Shown: positions 1 through 12,149 of the stretch, piece by piece
Position numbering within the stretch: the stretch's first letter is position 1
Layout: every line of letters starts with the position of its first letter
NCBI GenBank assembly: GCA_027257055.1
Contig: JAPVLO010000007.1
Coordinates: 1,984,001 to 2,048,000, forward strand
Origin: Cephalopachus bancanus
Lineage: Eukaryota; Chordata; Mammalia; Primates; Tarsiidae
Reading direction: 5' to 3'
Length of the DNA: 64,000 nucleotides
Position numbers and translations under genes: made by a program
The notes under the pieces: model-generated
Databases searched by the model: none
What the model saw: only the letters and a program-made list of their open reading frames with translations
What the model was told of the DNA's origin: nothing

Positions 1-3
1 GGA

Positions 4-45
4 GGTTTCTCTTAGGATTGCCTAAGGTTTCTCTTAGGATTGCCT
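4..45. repeat. Two-copy 22-bp tandem duplication
   Basis: The string ggtttctcttaggattgcct occurs at 4-23 and again at 26-45, giving a 22-bp period. It is a local tandem duplication at the left edge; more copies could lie outside the window. Confidence 0.85.
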
Positions 46-1435
46 GCTGGGATCTTGAAAAATCAATTAAACCTTCCTTGTAAGTTTCCAATATGAGCAA
101 AGAGGTGTGCAAGGGAGATCCAATTTAATTGTAAAACAAGCTTGTGAGAAAGGGTTTATTTATTTATTTATCTATTTGTGAATTTATTTATGTATTTATT
201 TTGGCAGAGTGCAAGACTTTACTTTTTATTTTTGTGTTTTGTAGTAAGACAGCCTAGTATTAAAAATTCAAACTTTGCAAACATTGAAAAGTAATTCTCC
301 CCTCCCAAACCTGACCCCATGGTCCCCCGATGCCCCTTCTCAGAGGCTGTTACTGTTTCAGGAAGAAAGGGTTTGTGCCATTTTGGAGACACAAAAACAG
401 TGGTTCAGAAGGGTTAAGTTACCAGCACAAGGCCTCACAGAGAGTAAGAAGCAAAGCCAGCCCTGGAAGCCAGGTCTGCTCAACCTCCAAGTCCAGTGTG
501 TGGGTGAAGTCAGTTGTAGCCTCTGATGTAGAGGGGAAATTGGAGAAGATGGAGGACAGGAGGACCTCACACAAAGACCTGGAGCCTCTGATGCATGGAT
601 GGGAGCGTACTCAGCAGAGCAAAACTGCTTCCATGGAATTCTTCAGCTGTAGTTACAGATACTCACTGAAGTGAGAGGGGAAAAAAAGAAAAAGGAAAAA
701 AGGAGGAAGAGGCGAGAGACAGCAAGTGTATGTGAGAGTAAGAACATTTGTTTTTAACTCTTGGACTCATGACACGTGGTCTGCAGCATAGGCTCCACTA
801 GATGCCCTGATACTCCAAGCTAGGCTCTTGGGACAAAGTCACAAATATTCAACTACCCAAGAGCCTGCCCTTTCAGAGGCTCTGAGACTGTCACTGGATT
901 ATTGGAAAGAAACCAAAAACTCTGACAAAATTCCTGTGACAAAGACTCTTGGTGTTCTGCCAATCTAACTAAAAACCTGCCCAGACACCACAGAAAGGCT
1001 CAAGATCTCCAGGTGGCTCTTGGTAATTAAAAAGGCATGATGGATGACCCAGAGCCTGTCTGTAAATAGGGCTGATCCTTGAGGCCAAGTCTGACTGCTG
1101 CTAAAGGAGTTTCTGCTTATAAGATTAGAAGTAAATATCTTTCTGAGATGGGGAGTTAGATGGCTAGGCACACTGAAAATGCAATGATTATGACCCCAGA
1201 TAATCCTCACTTCTGGAGCCTTAAGAATACTGTCAATGGACCCACAACCAGGTTTTCCATGTTAAAGGAAGAGTAATCTCCAACTGCCACTTAACTGTCA
1301 TCTGACAAATTCTATTTCCAAGGCCACCTTCACAGTCTACTTTTAATGTTTTGGTCATTACCTTGGAGGTTGGAGTCCTCAGTTATGCAAAGAAGCAGAT
1401 GATGGCTCAAATGGATCTACCACGTCCCTCATCCT
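46..1435. other. Non-coding interval, no recognised gene
   Basis: An AT-rich ATTT-type simple stretch lies at about 157-206. The rest looks single-copy. The short open frames here (longest 114 codons) overlap each other on both strands and show no domain, so I do not call a gene. Confidence 0.6.
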
Positions 1436-1443
1436 ACCTAACT

Positions 1444-2275
1444 ACTCCTCATTCAAAAAGTTATACATCTATCTATCCATCCACCTACTCATTTATCAGT
1501 CAAGTTATTCACTTATAAATACATACACTCATTGATTGAAAATTCCATCAATCCATCCATCCATCCATCCATCCATCCATCCATCCACCCATCCATCCAC
1601 TTATTGATCAGCTTGTTCTCTTAAAAAATACATACACACACTCATTGATTGAAAAATTCATCCATTCATTCACTCATCCACCTAGTCACCTATCAATCAA
1701 CTCATTTACTTTTAAATATGTACACACAGTCATTAATTTAAAAATCCACCCATCCATCCATCTGCTCATCTATTGACCAACTTATTCACTTAAAAATATA
1801 TACATATATTCATTAATTTAAAATACATCTATTCGCTGGGCTTGGTGGCTCAGCCTGTAATTCTGCGCCTTGGGAGGCTGAGGTGAGTGGATTGCCTGAG
1901 ACCGCGGGTTCGAGACCTGCCTGGGCAACTTGGTGAGACCTCATCTCTACATTAAATCAAAAAATTAGCCAGGCGTGGTAGCGCGCGCCTGTAGTTCCAG
2001 CTACTTGGAAAGCTGAGGCGGAAGGATCGCCGGAGCCCAGCAGGTAGAGGCTGCCGTGGCCAGGAGCAGCCACTGCACTCCAGTGTGGGCTACAGAGTAA
2101 GACTCTGACTCAAAAAAATAAATAAATAAAATAAAATAAAATAAAGTACATCTATTCATCCACCTGTCCAATCACTTACCTATCAATCAACTCATTTACT
2201 TTTATACACACCCTCACTGAAAATTCCATCTGTCTGCCCACTCAACCACCCACTTACCACTTTTGCACCAACTAC
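1444..2275. repeat. Degenerate satellite-like block of about 110-bp units with (ATCC)n core
   Basis: Five or so diverged units share the order ATCC-rich stretch, ctatcaatcaactcattta-like segment, (a)aatacatacacactcattgat-like segment, then aaaattc. Unit starts are near 1460, 1600, 1670, 1745 and 2150. A perfect (ATCC)n run lies at 1551-1600. The block is interrupted by the Alu at 1835-2146, and the repeat pattern resumes immediately after it. It is a local tandem expansion, not a recognised family. Confidence 0.6.
1835..2146 (+). mobile_element. Alu: Young lineage-specific Alu (dimeric SINE)
   Basis: It is dimeric, with a left arm containing ggcttggtggctcagcctgt, an internal A-rich linker, a right arm containing ggaaggatcgccggagccca, and an (A)n/(ataaa)n tail. 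It is flanked by an exact 11-bp target duplication tacatctattc at 1824-1834 and 2147-2157 (15 bp with one mismatch). Its body matches the other young Alus at 12757, 18605 and 60141-60769 far better than AluJ, S or Y as I know them. Confidence 0.93.
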
Positions 2276-2311
2276 ATAGCTATCCACTTGACTAAATATT
2301 TTTTCACTCTT

Positions 2312-2545
2312 TTATTCAACCAGCATTTACTAACAGCTAATAGTAATGATAACACTTTGTTTAACTCTTAAGCCGTGCCGGGCACTGTGCTAAGTACTTT
2401 AATGGGGATCATTGGATTTAGTTCTCAAAGCAAGATCGTCAAGGTGGATGTTGTTATCATCTCTGCTTCAGAGATGATAAATCTAGGTTTCAGAAAGACT
2501 GAATAATTTTTCCAAGAAGATGTAGCTGGTAAGTGGTAGAGGCCA
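2312..2545 (-). repeat. MIR: MIR SINE, reverse orientation
   Basis: It contains the diagnostic reversed MIR order: gggcactgtgctaagtactt, then a cagagatgataaatctaggt-like stretch, then ccaagaagatgtagctggta. This is an ancient mammal-wide tRNA-derived SINE. Confidence 0.75.
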
Positions 2546-2993
2546 TGTCCTTCCCATTCTGCTAGTGACAGGCCTGGGTGTTGGGACAATGGAAGGACAC
2601 AACGGCATGAGGCCTCAAGGTGCTCACATCCTTGGAGCTGACAGACACTTTAGACGGAAAATTGTAACACAAAGTTCTATCACCTGGTTTTGGCCATTGG
2701 GGACCTATCTTCTGAGAGGCTGACTGTACCAAACTCATGCAGATCAGGTGGAGCAAGGTTGGGATTCAGATTCAAACCTTATGGTGATGCCACGTTTCCA
2801 ATCAGCCAGTAGTACCTCATCTTCAATGATGTGGATAACACCTTTGCAATTTTTACCATTTCTTGTAGTTCCATGTACTAGTGTTTGTTTAATACTTTTC
2901 CTAAACTCAAAAACTTAAGTCTACTTAATACTCATATAACCTGTGAGATGGCATGTTGAGGTCCAAATTGTCTATTTCTTTCTGGCACACATT

Positions 2994-3376
2994 GTGTTCA
3001 CTTGTGAGGACTGCCACAACAAACACCACAGACTGGGAAGCTTAAGCAACAGTAATTTATTTTCTCACAGTTCTGGAGGTTGGAGGTTCAAGATCAAGGT
3101 GTCAACAGGGTCGGCTTCTGGTAAGGCCTCTCTCCTTGGCTTATAGATGGCTGCCTTCTTGCTATGAGATCATGTGGCTTTTTTCTGTAAACGAACTCCT
3201 GGTGTTTCTTCTTCCTCTTATGAAGACACCAGTTCTATTGGATTGGAGCTCTACCCTTATTACTTCATTCAACTTTAATTACACTCTTAAAGGTCCTGTC
3301 TCCTAAACACAGTCACATTGGGGGTTAGAATTTAAACATATGAATTTTAGGGTCACAAAATTCAATCCATAACACA
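2994..3376 (-). mobile_element. MLT1: MLT1-type LTR (ERVL-MaLR), minus strand
   Basis: On the minus strand it starts tgttatggattgaattttgt and carries aattcatatgtt, accccaatgtgac and ctccagaactgtgagaaaat, ending near the cacagactgggaagcttaag complement. These are standard landmarks of solitary MLT1 LTRs. There is no internal MaLR sequence beside it, so it is a solo LTR. Confidence 0.8.
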
Positions 3377-4525
3377 CATTAAAGTAAGTTCAGGTCTGAA
3401 AATGCTCATCCGGGTACCCTCTAAAATCATCCTGCTCACCGCCATCCTTAGGGGAACGCTGAGCTTCCAGTGTTCATAAAACAGCGATGAAGCAGCTGTT
3501 GGAAGTGCTTTACAGATACAGACATGAGCGCAGATGGAGAGAAAGAGTCAGACTGAGGAGGAATAAGAGTACCCAGAATGGTAACGAAGTCATAATTGCT
3601 GAGATGCTCCCCAGGGATGCTGATTAGAGGAACAAGATGGAGCAAAACAGGTGTCTGGATAGATGAGCCCCAGAAAGGAGCCATATTTGCCTTTGTCAGA
3701 AATGTGCTTGTTTGCTAAAAATTAGACCCCAGCCTAGCTGGAGCTGGCTCTGCCTGTCTGAAGCATGGGACTGTGCTGTTACCCTCTGTTTTACCTGCAG
3801 CTGCTGTGACCTCCTTGTTGGGGCTTATCTGGGACAAATGTTTGTCATGCCCACAGAGAAGTCTTCTTCTATTCCTTCCCTTTGTGGCAAATTGAATATG
3901 AATTGTGGAGGGGTTGTCAGTGCAGGTTGGGGTCTTCTCAACCACTTGTGTCTCTGATGCTTAACTGAATACCTGAGCGTCCATCAGATTTTATGGAGCA
4001 CAAGAAGGACACCAGAACTGCTGGGACCCAACACAGGAAGCAACTGGCAAAAGGGAGGAGGGGATACTAGTGGTCATTGTTGCCATCATAATTCTGAGTC
4101 CCCGTGGGTGGTGTGTCCCCTGGCTGGGGATTTGAATTTCTTGGGGACCTCAAATGCAGGTGACAAAATGCAAGACCACACTGTATAGAATATTGAAAGA
4201 GGAAAGCCAAGTGAGGTGGAATGAAGAGAAAGCACCCAATGGAATGGGACCACACTTCACAGTTTCGTGGTAGAATGTAGACCATGGTGGACCGAACTTT
4301 CTGATTCTTCAAGAGACTTCAGGAATCTACAATTTTCTTTGACAGTTCAATTTTTTAAAATATTGGCAATTATATTTTTAAAATGTAAAAACATAGTAGC
4401 CCAAATATAATACAGCTATGGGTTATATTGGCCTCTTGAGGCAAATCTTACTCTCTGAAATATTTGTGAGGACTGCAGATCCCAGACCCAGCTCTGCACC
4501 TGATGCTTCACGGGGCATGGGAGTG
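3377..4525. other. Non-coding interval
   Basis: No repeat family, RNA gene or domain-bearing frame was recognised. The open frames at 3448-3684, 3712-3957 and 4067-4312 mutually overlap and look random. Confidence 0.5.
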
Positions 4526-4526
4526 T

Positions 4527-5070
4527 ATTCATCAGGGTTCTTCAGAAAAACAGAGCCAATAGGAGATGTGTATATATATAGAAAAATAGAAAGGCGAGAA
4601 GGGATTCACATTCACTAGGGAAACTAGCTTGCACCATTATTGAGGCCGAGAAGTCCCACCATATGCTATCTGCAAGGCAGAAAGCCAGAGAAGCCGGCAG
4701 CATGGCTCAGCCAAGTCCCCAGATCTGAGAACCAAAGGAGCTGATAGTGAGGCTCTCGGTCCGCAGCCAAAGGCCCCCTCCAACCCAAGACACTGGATGG
4801 AGGCTGCCAGTACAAGTCCAGAGTCTGAAGACTGGAGAACCTGAAGTTCTGATGTCCAAGGGCAGGAGAACAGTGTCCTGGCATCAGAGAAGAGAGTGCA
4901 TGCATTCATCTTTCCCCTGATCATTTGTTCTGTCCAGGCCCTCAATGGATTGGGTGGTGTTCATTCACACTGGTGAAGACAGATCTTCCTTAATCAACCT
5001 GTGGCTCAAATGTCCACCTCTTCTGGAAACACCCTCACAGACACACCCAGAAATAAAGTTTTACCAGTTA
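4527..5070 (-). mobile_element. ERVL-type LTR (MLT2-like), minus strand
   Basis: The plus strand begins gggttcttcagaaaaacaga, gccaataggagatgtgtata and ends with ccctcacagacacacccaga, aataaagttttaccag. On the minus strand this is an LTR with a short AT-rich TATA-like part near its 3' end and the typical ending ccctgatgaata. I recognise the family as MLT2/ERVL-like; the exact subfamily is uncertain. Confidence 0.6.
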
Positions 5071-5754
5071 TCTAGGTTTCCTTTAATCCAGTCAAGTTGT
5101 CATATGAAATCATTCATCACAGGGAGCAACCTGAGGGTTGGGATCGTATCTTTGCCTACTTGTATTTTCTGTGTTACTAAGGACCAGGCACAGAGGGTAT
5201 GGCAAGTAAACTCTCAGCATTTAACTGGATTAAAGTTACATCAGTGCTCCTATGTGGAAGCACTGAGTCACCCAAGCTCTTGCTGACTCTGAGAGGATTC
5301 TACAAAGGGCCATGGCAGCTTCTTACTATGGGAAATATCTCTCTGCATCATTATTGTCACTCTATGGTTCTCTGTGTTCCTTGAGGACAGAGATTCACCT
5401 CTGAATAAAGAAGCCAAGTCGTGTCTTCACACCTGTGGGGTCTTAGTCATCAGCCTCAGCAGGGCTCTCCCCAGACTCAGAGGCGAACATTTTGAAAGCA
5501 CAAGCACCAGGGATTTCTCTGTCTCTACTCAGTCACATCAGACACAAAAGAGAAGTCCTCAGAGGCTGGACTGGGGTCCAGCCAGATTTATCAATGCAGG
5601 CACAGGGAGAGATGTCTCTTGCTGTCAATCATAGTTCTGCCTCTGTCACCACTGTGTCTATGGAGTTCTGCACAGTGCTCAACTCTGATAGGAGTTCAAC
5701 ACATATTTCTTAACTGAAGTAAATAAAGGTAAAATGATAAAATGTGTGCTAAGG
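5071..5754. other. Non-coding interval
   Basis: A weak MIR/L2-like stretch (ctaaggaccaggcacagagg, about 5175-5235) is the only recognisable piece. No gene was seen. Confidence 0.45.
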
Positions 5755-6086
5755 TAGTGGTGACCAAACTTTTTGGTATCAGGGACCAGTTTCCTGGAAG
5801 ACATATTTTCTCTGCACAGGGCCGGGGAGTGGGGACCTGTGGCGGTGGGGGGTGGTAAGAAAGTGGGCATAAGCAAGCATTAGATTCTCATAAGGAGCAT
5901 GCAACTTAGATCCTGAACATGTGCAGGTCACAATAAGGTCCATGCTTCTTTGAGAATCTAATGTTGCCATTGATCTAATAGAAGGTGGAGCTCCAATCGT
6001 CTGCTGCTCATCTCTTGCTGTATGATCTGGTTCCTAACAGGCCACTGACCAGTACTGGTTCATGGCCTGGGGGTTGAGGACCCCAG
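5755..6086 (-). mobile_element. MER1B: MER1B-like non-autonomous hAT element
   Basis: The element starts tagtggtgaccaaactttt and ends gggggttgaggaccccag. In between are the MER1 landmarks agcattagattctcataagg, a second inverted block gagaatctaatgttgccatt, and cctaacaggccactgaccag. The inner copies of agattctcat/atgagaatct form the known internal palindrome. Imperfect 8-bp target duplications flank it (tgctaagg at 5747-5754, cgttaagg at 6087-6094; 6 of 8 match). It is an old DNA-transposon fossil. Confidence 0.85.
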
Positions 6087-6094
6087 CGTTAAGG

Positions 6095-8684
6095 TTTAGG
6101 GAATTTATGTCCCATATTTCTTGTTGTTTTTATGAAAACCTCTTTAAGTTCGTTTCTTGCTAGCAATGAAGAACTGTCTCTGTCTCTTCATCTCTGTCTC
6201 TATCTCAGTTTTTGCCTCTCTTCCTTTCTCTCTTGTCTCTCTCGTATCTGTTATCACCTCTTGGGGCTACTGGTGTCCTCTGGTCTGTGGCTCTATTTTA
6301 CATTTGATCTTCCTGGCAAGGACTTACAGGTTACTATTTTCACAATAAAATAAACATAATGCAAAGGCTTTCATAATAACTATTTACTACCTAAACAGAA
6401 TCTGTTTCACCTTTTGGCAACTTGGTCATAGGGTCACTACATAAGAGGTCAAGCCATCCCTGACTGCCCCCACATGAATCAGGATAAGATTTCTCACAGA
6501 GGAAATAGCAGAGAGGTGCTGCTGGCTACAAACCCACTATGCTCCAGGCACTGACCTCATCATCCCACTGAATTATCTCCATGACCCTGTGAGAAGCAGG
6601 CTGGTGGCACATACTATAGGTTTGTCCTCAACATGCATTCCTACTTCTCTCGACTCCACTTGCAAAGGATGGGTGGCTAAACCAGCAACTCCCAGATGTC
6701 CTTGCCATTCCCGATGTCATCTCCTTAGGGCAAGAAGTGACAAGATTTAAATTCAGATGCAGCACACAGTAAGAAGGGGGTGCTCTTGACAACTTCTACT
6801 GTTTTGTGGTAGATGCTTTCCTGTGGCAACTGTGGTGGTGATTCTAGTGTCTACTCCTAAGCTGCATGGAGTCAAGGGCATCAGCTTGCAAGTGAGCATG
6901 ATGGCCGAGGAAATATGGTTCAGGAGTGTAGCTGAATCTCAATCTGGAAAGAAGCTTCCGGATTCTGCTGCTTCCTTATTCAAAGGTAGCACCTTTCCAG
7001 GCTGCCTGGTTCTACAGTGTGTTTTGGAAACTTACTCTAGAATCTGTTTCTTCAGCCCTCTTGTAGCTGCTCTAAGCCATTCAATGTGTTAGTAGATTCT
7101 GAGTCTGATCCCTGTGTGGCACACTCATTTCATAGCAAAGGAAAATGAAGGCTTGGAGTCATGAAATAACTGGTCCAAGGCCCCCTGACTGGCAATAAAG
7201 GAGCAGAGATAAGCTGCCTCTCAGACACTGTGCTCTCACTCCAGTGGAGTAGCCAGTGTCTGAGCGTCTACCCTCAAGAATTGGCTGTGTGAACCTTTCC
7301 AGGCAGGAGGAAGGTGAGAGCTGTAGTGTTCACCTTTTCATAGACTCTGTGGCTGCTGGAGGTCATCTCATCCTTCTCTGTCTACATCCTTTTCCTGTGC
7401 TCAGAAATGGAACAGATTACTCTCCTTCCTCACATGCATTTGTGATGAGACATTCACACCCTTGCTTCCACGTGAGCTGATCTCCCCATCATCCCCACAT
7501 CCCTAATAGCATGAGCTCTAGTAGTAGGGACTCCCTGAGCTAAGCCCATGGAGACCTTCCTGCCACCAGGAAGTCCTCCTGGCCTGCATCAGCACTGTGA
7601 AAACCTGTTGCTATGGCCACCACATGAGATGCTCTCTCTGTCCCTTCTTCCCTTCCATCCCTTTTCCCTCTGCCCCTTCCACTCCTCTGTCCCTTCCTCC
7701 CTTCTGTCTCTTTGCTGTGCAGTCTCAGCAAGAGCTGCTTTTCAAAAGTACTTTTCATAAGTTAGGTGGAAACCTAGTTTGTCTGGTAATTTGCTGTGAG
7801 TCAACCACAATTACTTGAATTTTCCTCTACCTGGGAGTTCACACCTTCTGACCTGGCATGGTCATATGACACTTAGACCTTATTCAACCAAGTCCCAGGA
7901 TTTTATTCATGCCCCTGCAGTTAAGTAGTCTTCCCTCTGCATGAGTTGTGGGAACCATGCTTGTTAAATGAACTTCCATCCATGATGCCCTCAGGCCTCC
8001 CGGTAAGCTGCAACTACTGTCCCTCTGTTTCCAAAGCCATCCTACACTCACCACTGTTGTTGTGTCTCCACTGTCTCAGTGTAGGGTAGGGGAGACCCGA
8101 CCCTTTGAATCATTGCCACCGTGCCCCTGAATCTCCCTGGGATGGAGACCACTTTGGTGCCTTGGTGCCCCAGTGCCAGCTAGAGTCCTTGGCTCCGAGT
8201 GTGTGCTCAATGAGCATTTACCAAGTTAAATAAAATTGCTTCTAAAATAAAATAATCTAGTTTTTCTTCCCCCTCCCCACTCCCATTTTGCAGAACAAGT
8301 GGGAACCATGGCTGGCACTTTTTAAAAACATTTTCTTCATCCCTCGCATGCCCATTTCCACTGGGCTTGTGCGTAGGTGGCATATGGGATGCAGGAAGAA
8401 CAGATGAAAATTAATGAGAAAACTGGGGAAAAGACAATTGGGTTTAATCTGACTATTCTTTTTATAATCTGTTATGTTTCACAGCCTGAAAATATAGCTA
8501 TATTTAAAGCTTACAACTTTTAAAAAACTGGTCATATTTCTGCCAACAGCATTCCTGCCTTCATGTCCCTTCCTTCCCAGGCTCTGTGAGGGTCCCGCGA
8601 CCTTCAGGGACTCCACCCTCTAGACAAGCTGAAGACAAGGCCCTTCTGCTTCCAGATGCCACCCTATTCTTTCATTTTCTGCAT

Positions 8685-8688
<4 letters not shown>
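6095..8688. other. Non-coding interval with MIR fragments
   Basis: Short reversed MIR-like pieces lie at about 6530-6605 (ctccaggcactgacctcatc) and 7130-7205 (tggtccaaggccccctgact), and a MIR/L2-like end at about 8195-8235. Pyrimidine-rich sequence occurs at 6180-6250 and 7628-7720. The overlapping frames in these tracts are composition artefacts. No gene was recognised. Confidence 0.5.

Positions 8689-8774
<86 letters not shown>
8689..8774. repeat. Compound microsatellite (CT)n(AC)n
   Basis: Uninterrupted CT dinucleotides run from 8689 to about 8730 and switch directly to AC dinucleotides through 8774. No Alu is attached. Confidence 0.97.
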
Positions 8775-8776
<2 letters not shown>

Positions 8777-10769
8777 CACAGATATTTCAAAACCTCCCCA
8801 TAAAATGTTTACATGTGAACACATGTTGAGAGATGTGACTAGTTTTTCTAATACAATCAGTGGCTTTTGGAGGTGTTGGGAAGCTTGCAGGTTAAGGGGA
8901 CTCGGCTTCCCTTCCTAGTGACTGTGGAGTACTGGCAGAGTCCGTGTATGAAATGGCTGGATCCTTAAAATATACGGTTGCCCTGAATGATCTCTGCATT
9001 TTCCTCTAGGGGTCTAGGATTCACAGGAACTTTGAAGGCAACTCATGTACTTTTGCTCAGTAAGGTATGTAGAATTTATAGATTCCAAACCCTAACACAA
9101 ACGTGCAAGAAATAAATCTTTTCTATTGCCCTATAACTAATCTTAATGTCTAACGCCAGCCGCCGGTCTGTAGTCCATTCTGGGTAGTCTTGGCAAATTA
9201 CAGATCATCTCAACCAACTTAGGATCTCTTCAGTCAAGTCAGGGGCTTCCTGGCTCTCCTGGCCTCCCTGCTGTGTCTAAGTCCTGGGAAACTCACTGAA
9301 TCCATGGCATCGTGGAGAAGGGGCCATCTGTCATGGACTGTCTTGCTAATCTTGCTGAGTGTCCACCACTCCAAATCATCCTGGCCGTTACCCTGCACAT
9401 ATCAGGGTGTCTTCACTCACTCCTGACTCTTCATCCTCACCAGGTTCCACCCAATTGGCTGTTCCTGCTTCTTTCTCGTGGAAACGGGAACTTTCCTCAT
9501 TAGAAATCTGACTGCTTGTCTTTGGTTTCTGGATGTGACACATCACTATGTCTACTCTACTGAGCCTTGGGGCATGTAGCCATACAAACTGAGGCACCCT
9601 CCCTGGGCGCCATCTGGAAAGCAAAGAACAGAGATGAGCCACACTCAGATACCCCAATAATCACCAGGGATTTTCATACCCTGTGGTCTGTCCTGTCCTT
9701 GGGTTCAGCTATGGGGCATAGAAGGTTCAGAGCACTACTCTCAAATGTCACTAACGTCTTTGCCTCTGACACCTTCCTTCTATCTACACTATTCCCTGTT
9801 TCATACATGCAACTATGTACTTTTATGTACATAAAAGGCAAGAAAATGCAGATTTGGCCTGATTTCAAGTTCTTCCAAATCTTTTTCATCTGCCATCAGG
9901 ACTTTTGGCTTTTGAAAATCAAAATATTTGACTTTTTTGTTTCATAGTTCCATTATGTCATCCTTCTCTTGAGGCACTTGTGGCCCACTGCCTCAAGAAT
10001 GGATGAAGCCTTTAGAAGAAACATATGCATGAATATATTGAAATATGGCCCCACTGTGGGACAGTGACTGGAGCAGCAAGAACCCATGTTTGACAATTCC
10101 CATTGTCTGACTCACATTTCCCGGTTCCTGGTTGGCAGTGAAATATGCAGAAAGAGCCCTGCTTACCAGAGGGTGATGTGCCATTCAAACATGGCATGGA
10201 CGAGCTGGAGCTGAAGTCCTGTGAGGATGGAGGGCAGGAGAAGGCACTTTCTGCCTTCTACACCCGGGGCTGTTTTGCCACACCATCTGGAGCCAGAAGG
10301 GGAGAATGGGCTGAATAAATATAAGGTGTAAACGAGCAGAGCGTAGACGCATGAAATTGGCAATGACTAATTCATCATCTCACAAATCTGTCTTTACAAA
10401 GCGAAATAAAAATCAAGTCCATTTGAGCAATATGGAGAGAGTGCAGCTCTTCCAAGAATAGCTAATGAAAGAGGGGAGGGGAATGGGGAACTGTTTGGAA
10501 AATATGCAAATTTGTGAAATTGGAAGATTCAGATGACACTTCAGGGTGATTAGCATGCTGATTGGTGTGCTTTGGGGAGCACTGAAGAAGCATCACATTG
10601 TTTTCTTTTTTAAAAAAAAAAAACCCTTGAAGCAGAATAAAAGTACCTAGTGCTTCCCAACTAGAGGCCCAATTCTGGAATGTCAGCTATTTCTTTGTGA
10701 GTGGCTAGAAGAGCTCTGTGTGAATTCTGTCTACACCACTGAGCTGTCTGACATGCAAGGCTGGCATAT
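8775..10769. other. Non-coding interval
   Basis: No interspersed family or gene was recognised. The frame at 9567-9947 (126 codons) has no domain and is opposed by frames on the other strand. Confidence 0.5.
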
Positions 10770-11095
10770 GATATTTTGTTGACTTATTCAATGAAGGTTT
10801 GATAGCACTTACTCTATGCCAAGTCCTGTACTGGATGCTGAGGACACAAAGAAGAATAAGACATGTTTTCTGACCTTGAAGAGCTCAGGGTCTATTAAGG
10901 GAGAGAATGCATGCTGCCTCCCATGGAAAAAATGCTGTAACAGGAGGGTTTCAGCCAAGCGTTGCTGCAATGCGGAAGAAAGGGAGACATATTCACACAG
11001 CAGAATGAGTTGGTGGTGACCGGAAAGACATTGGAAAACCTTTGTAAAGAAGGGTGCCACTTGAGCTGAATCTGAAAAACGCATAGTGTTTTTTC
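10770..11095 (+). repeat. L2: L2-like LINE fragment
   Basis: The motif order (ttattcaatgaaggtttgat, acttactctatgccaagtcc, gatgctgaggacacaaagaa, gaccttgaagagctcagggt, then a ccacttgagctgaatctgaa-like stretch) matches the ancient L2 3' region as commonly seen in mammals. It is diverged and truncated. Confidence 0.5.
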
Positions 11096-12149
11096 AGATG
11101 AAGAGGTAGGCAAAAGATATTTGAGGCAGAAATAACGGCATAAGCAAAGGCATAGAGGCATGGAAGTGCTTAACATATTTCCTGGGGCTGGTGAGATGCA
11201 GATGAACAGTCCTGCTTGAGGCCACCCACCTAACTGAGGGTCCTTGCCCGATTGCCTGGGTGGACAGGATGCTTGGCCTCCTCAAAGCCCAACAGCAATG
11301 GCACTGCAGAAATGTCCTCGGTGAAAGCAGTGTGTGAGATCCATCCATAGACTCCATTTTCCAACTTTCTGGGCATTTGGATTCCTGGGGGATAATGGTG
11401 ACTACCCTGGATCTTGATCTTCCCACATTTACTAAAATTCCAGAGACCAACTAGAAGAGAAAACAAAACATCCTTAGTCTACAACTACAACTGCAGCTTG
11501 ATGAAGAGGATGAGAGTCTTGCAAGCTCAATTTACACATGAGTCAATAAATAGATATTTGAGTTGATTAGAGCTGAATCCAAATCCAGACCACCACAGGG
11601 AGGACCATGAGGGTTGCATGGAAAAAAAGAGTAAAAAGAACACATCACCAAGGTTTACAAACCAGAAGAGAAGAGACCTTCCTGCAGTGGGAACCATTCT
11701 GAGCAGGTCTGAAATGCAGTAGTTGAGTGAAAGGGAGGTTCTTGAGAAGTACACAGGACCAGAGGGATAGATTTGGGAACACACTGGTTTGGGAGAGGAT
11801 AGAGGAGAGCACCACAGAAGATGGAGGAGTTCTTTATTAAAGCCTAATAAAGGAAGGAAAGTGGCTGGTAAGAAGAGTTCTTCTGAGTTTAAGGTGGCCG
11901 ACTAATCTCATTTTGCCTAGGACTTTCTCAGTGTTCGTACTAAAAGTCTTGCTTCTTTGGAAACCTCACAGGCCCAGGCAACTCAGGAAGGTTGGTCGGT
12001 CACCTTACTTCTGTATCAAAAAGAATGAAAAGTTCAGAAGAAACTAGTTCTCAACACAGAGGTGTCATATATTTACTGTAGGAATAGAAGAGGGAATCTT
12101 GGCATTGAGAAACCAAAAAGGCCACTCAAAGTTTTCTTTATCTACCCTC
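11096..12149. other. Non-coding interval
   Basis: No repeat family or gene was recognised. The reverse-strand open frames at 11094-11450 and 11230-11466 overlap and have no domain. Confidence 0.45.
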
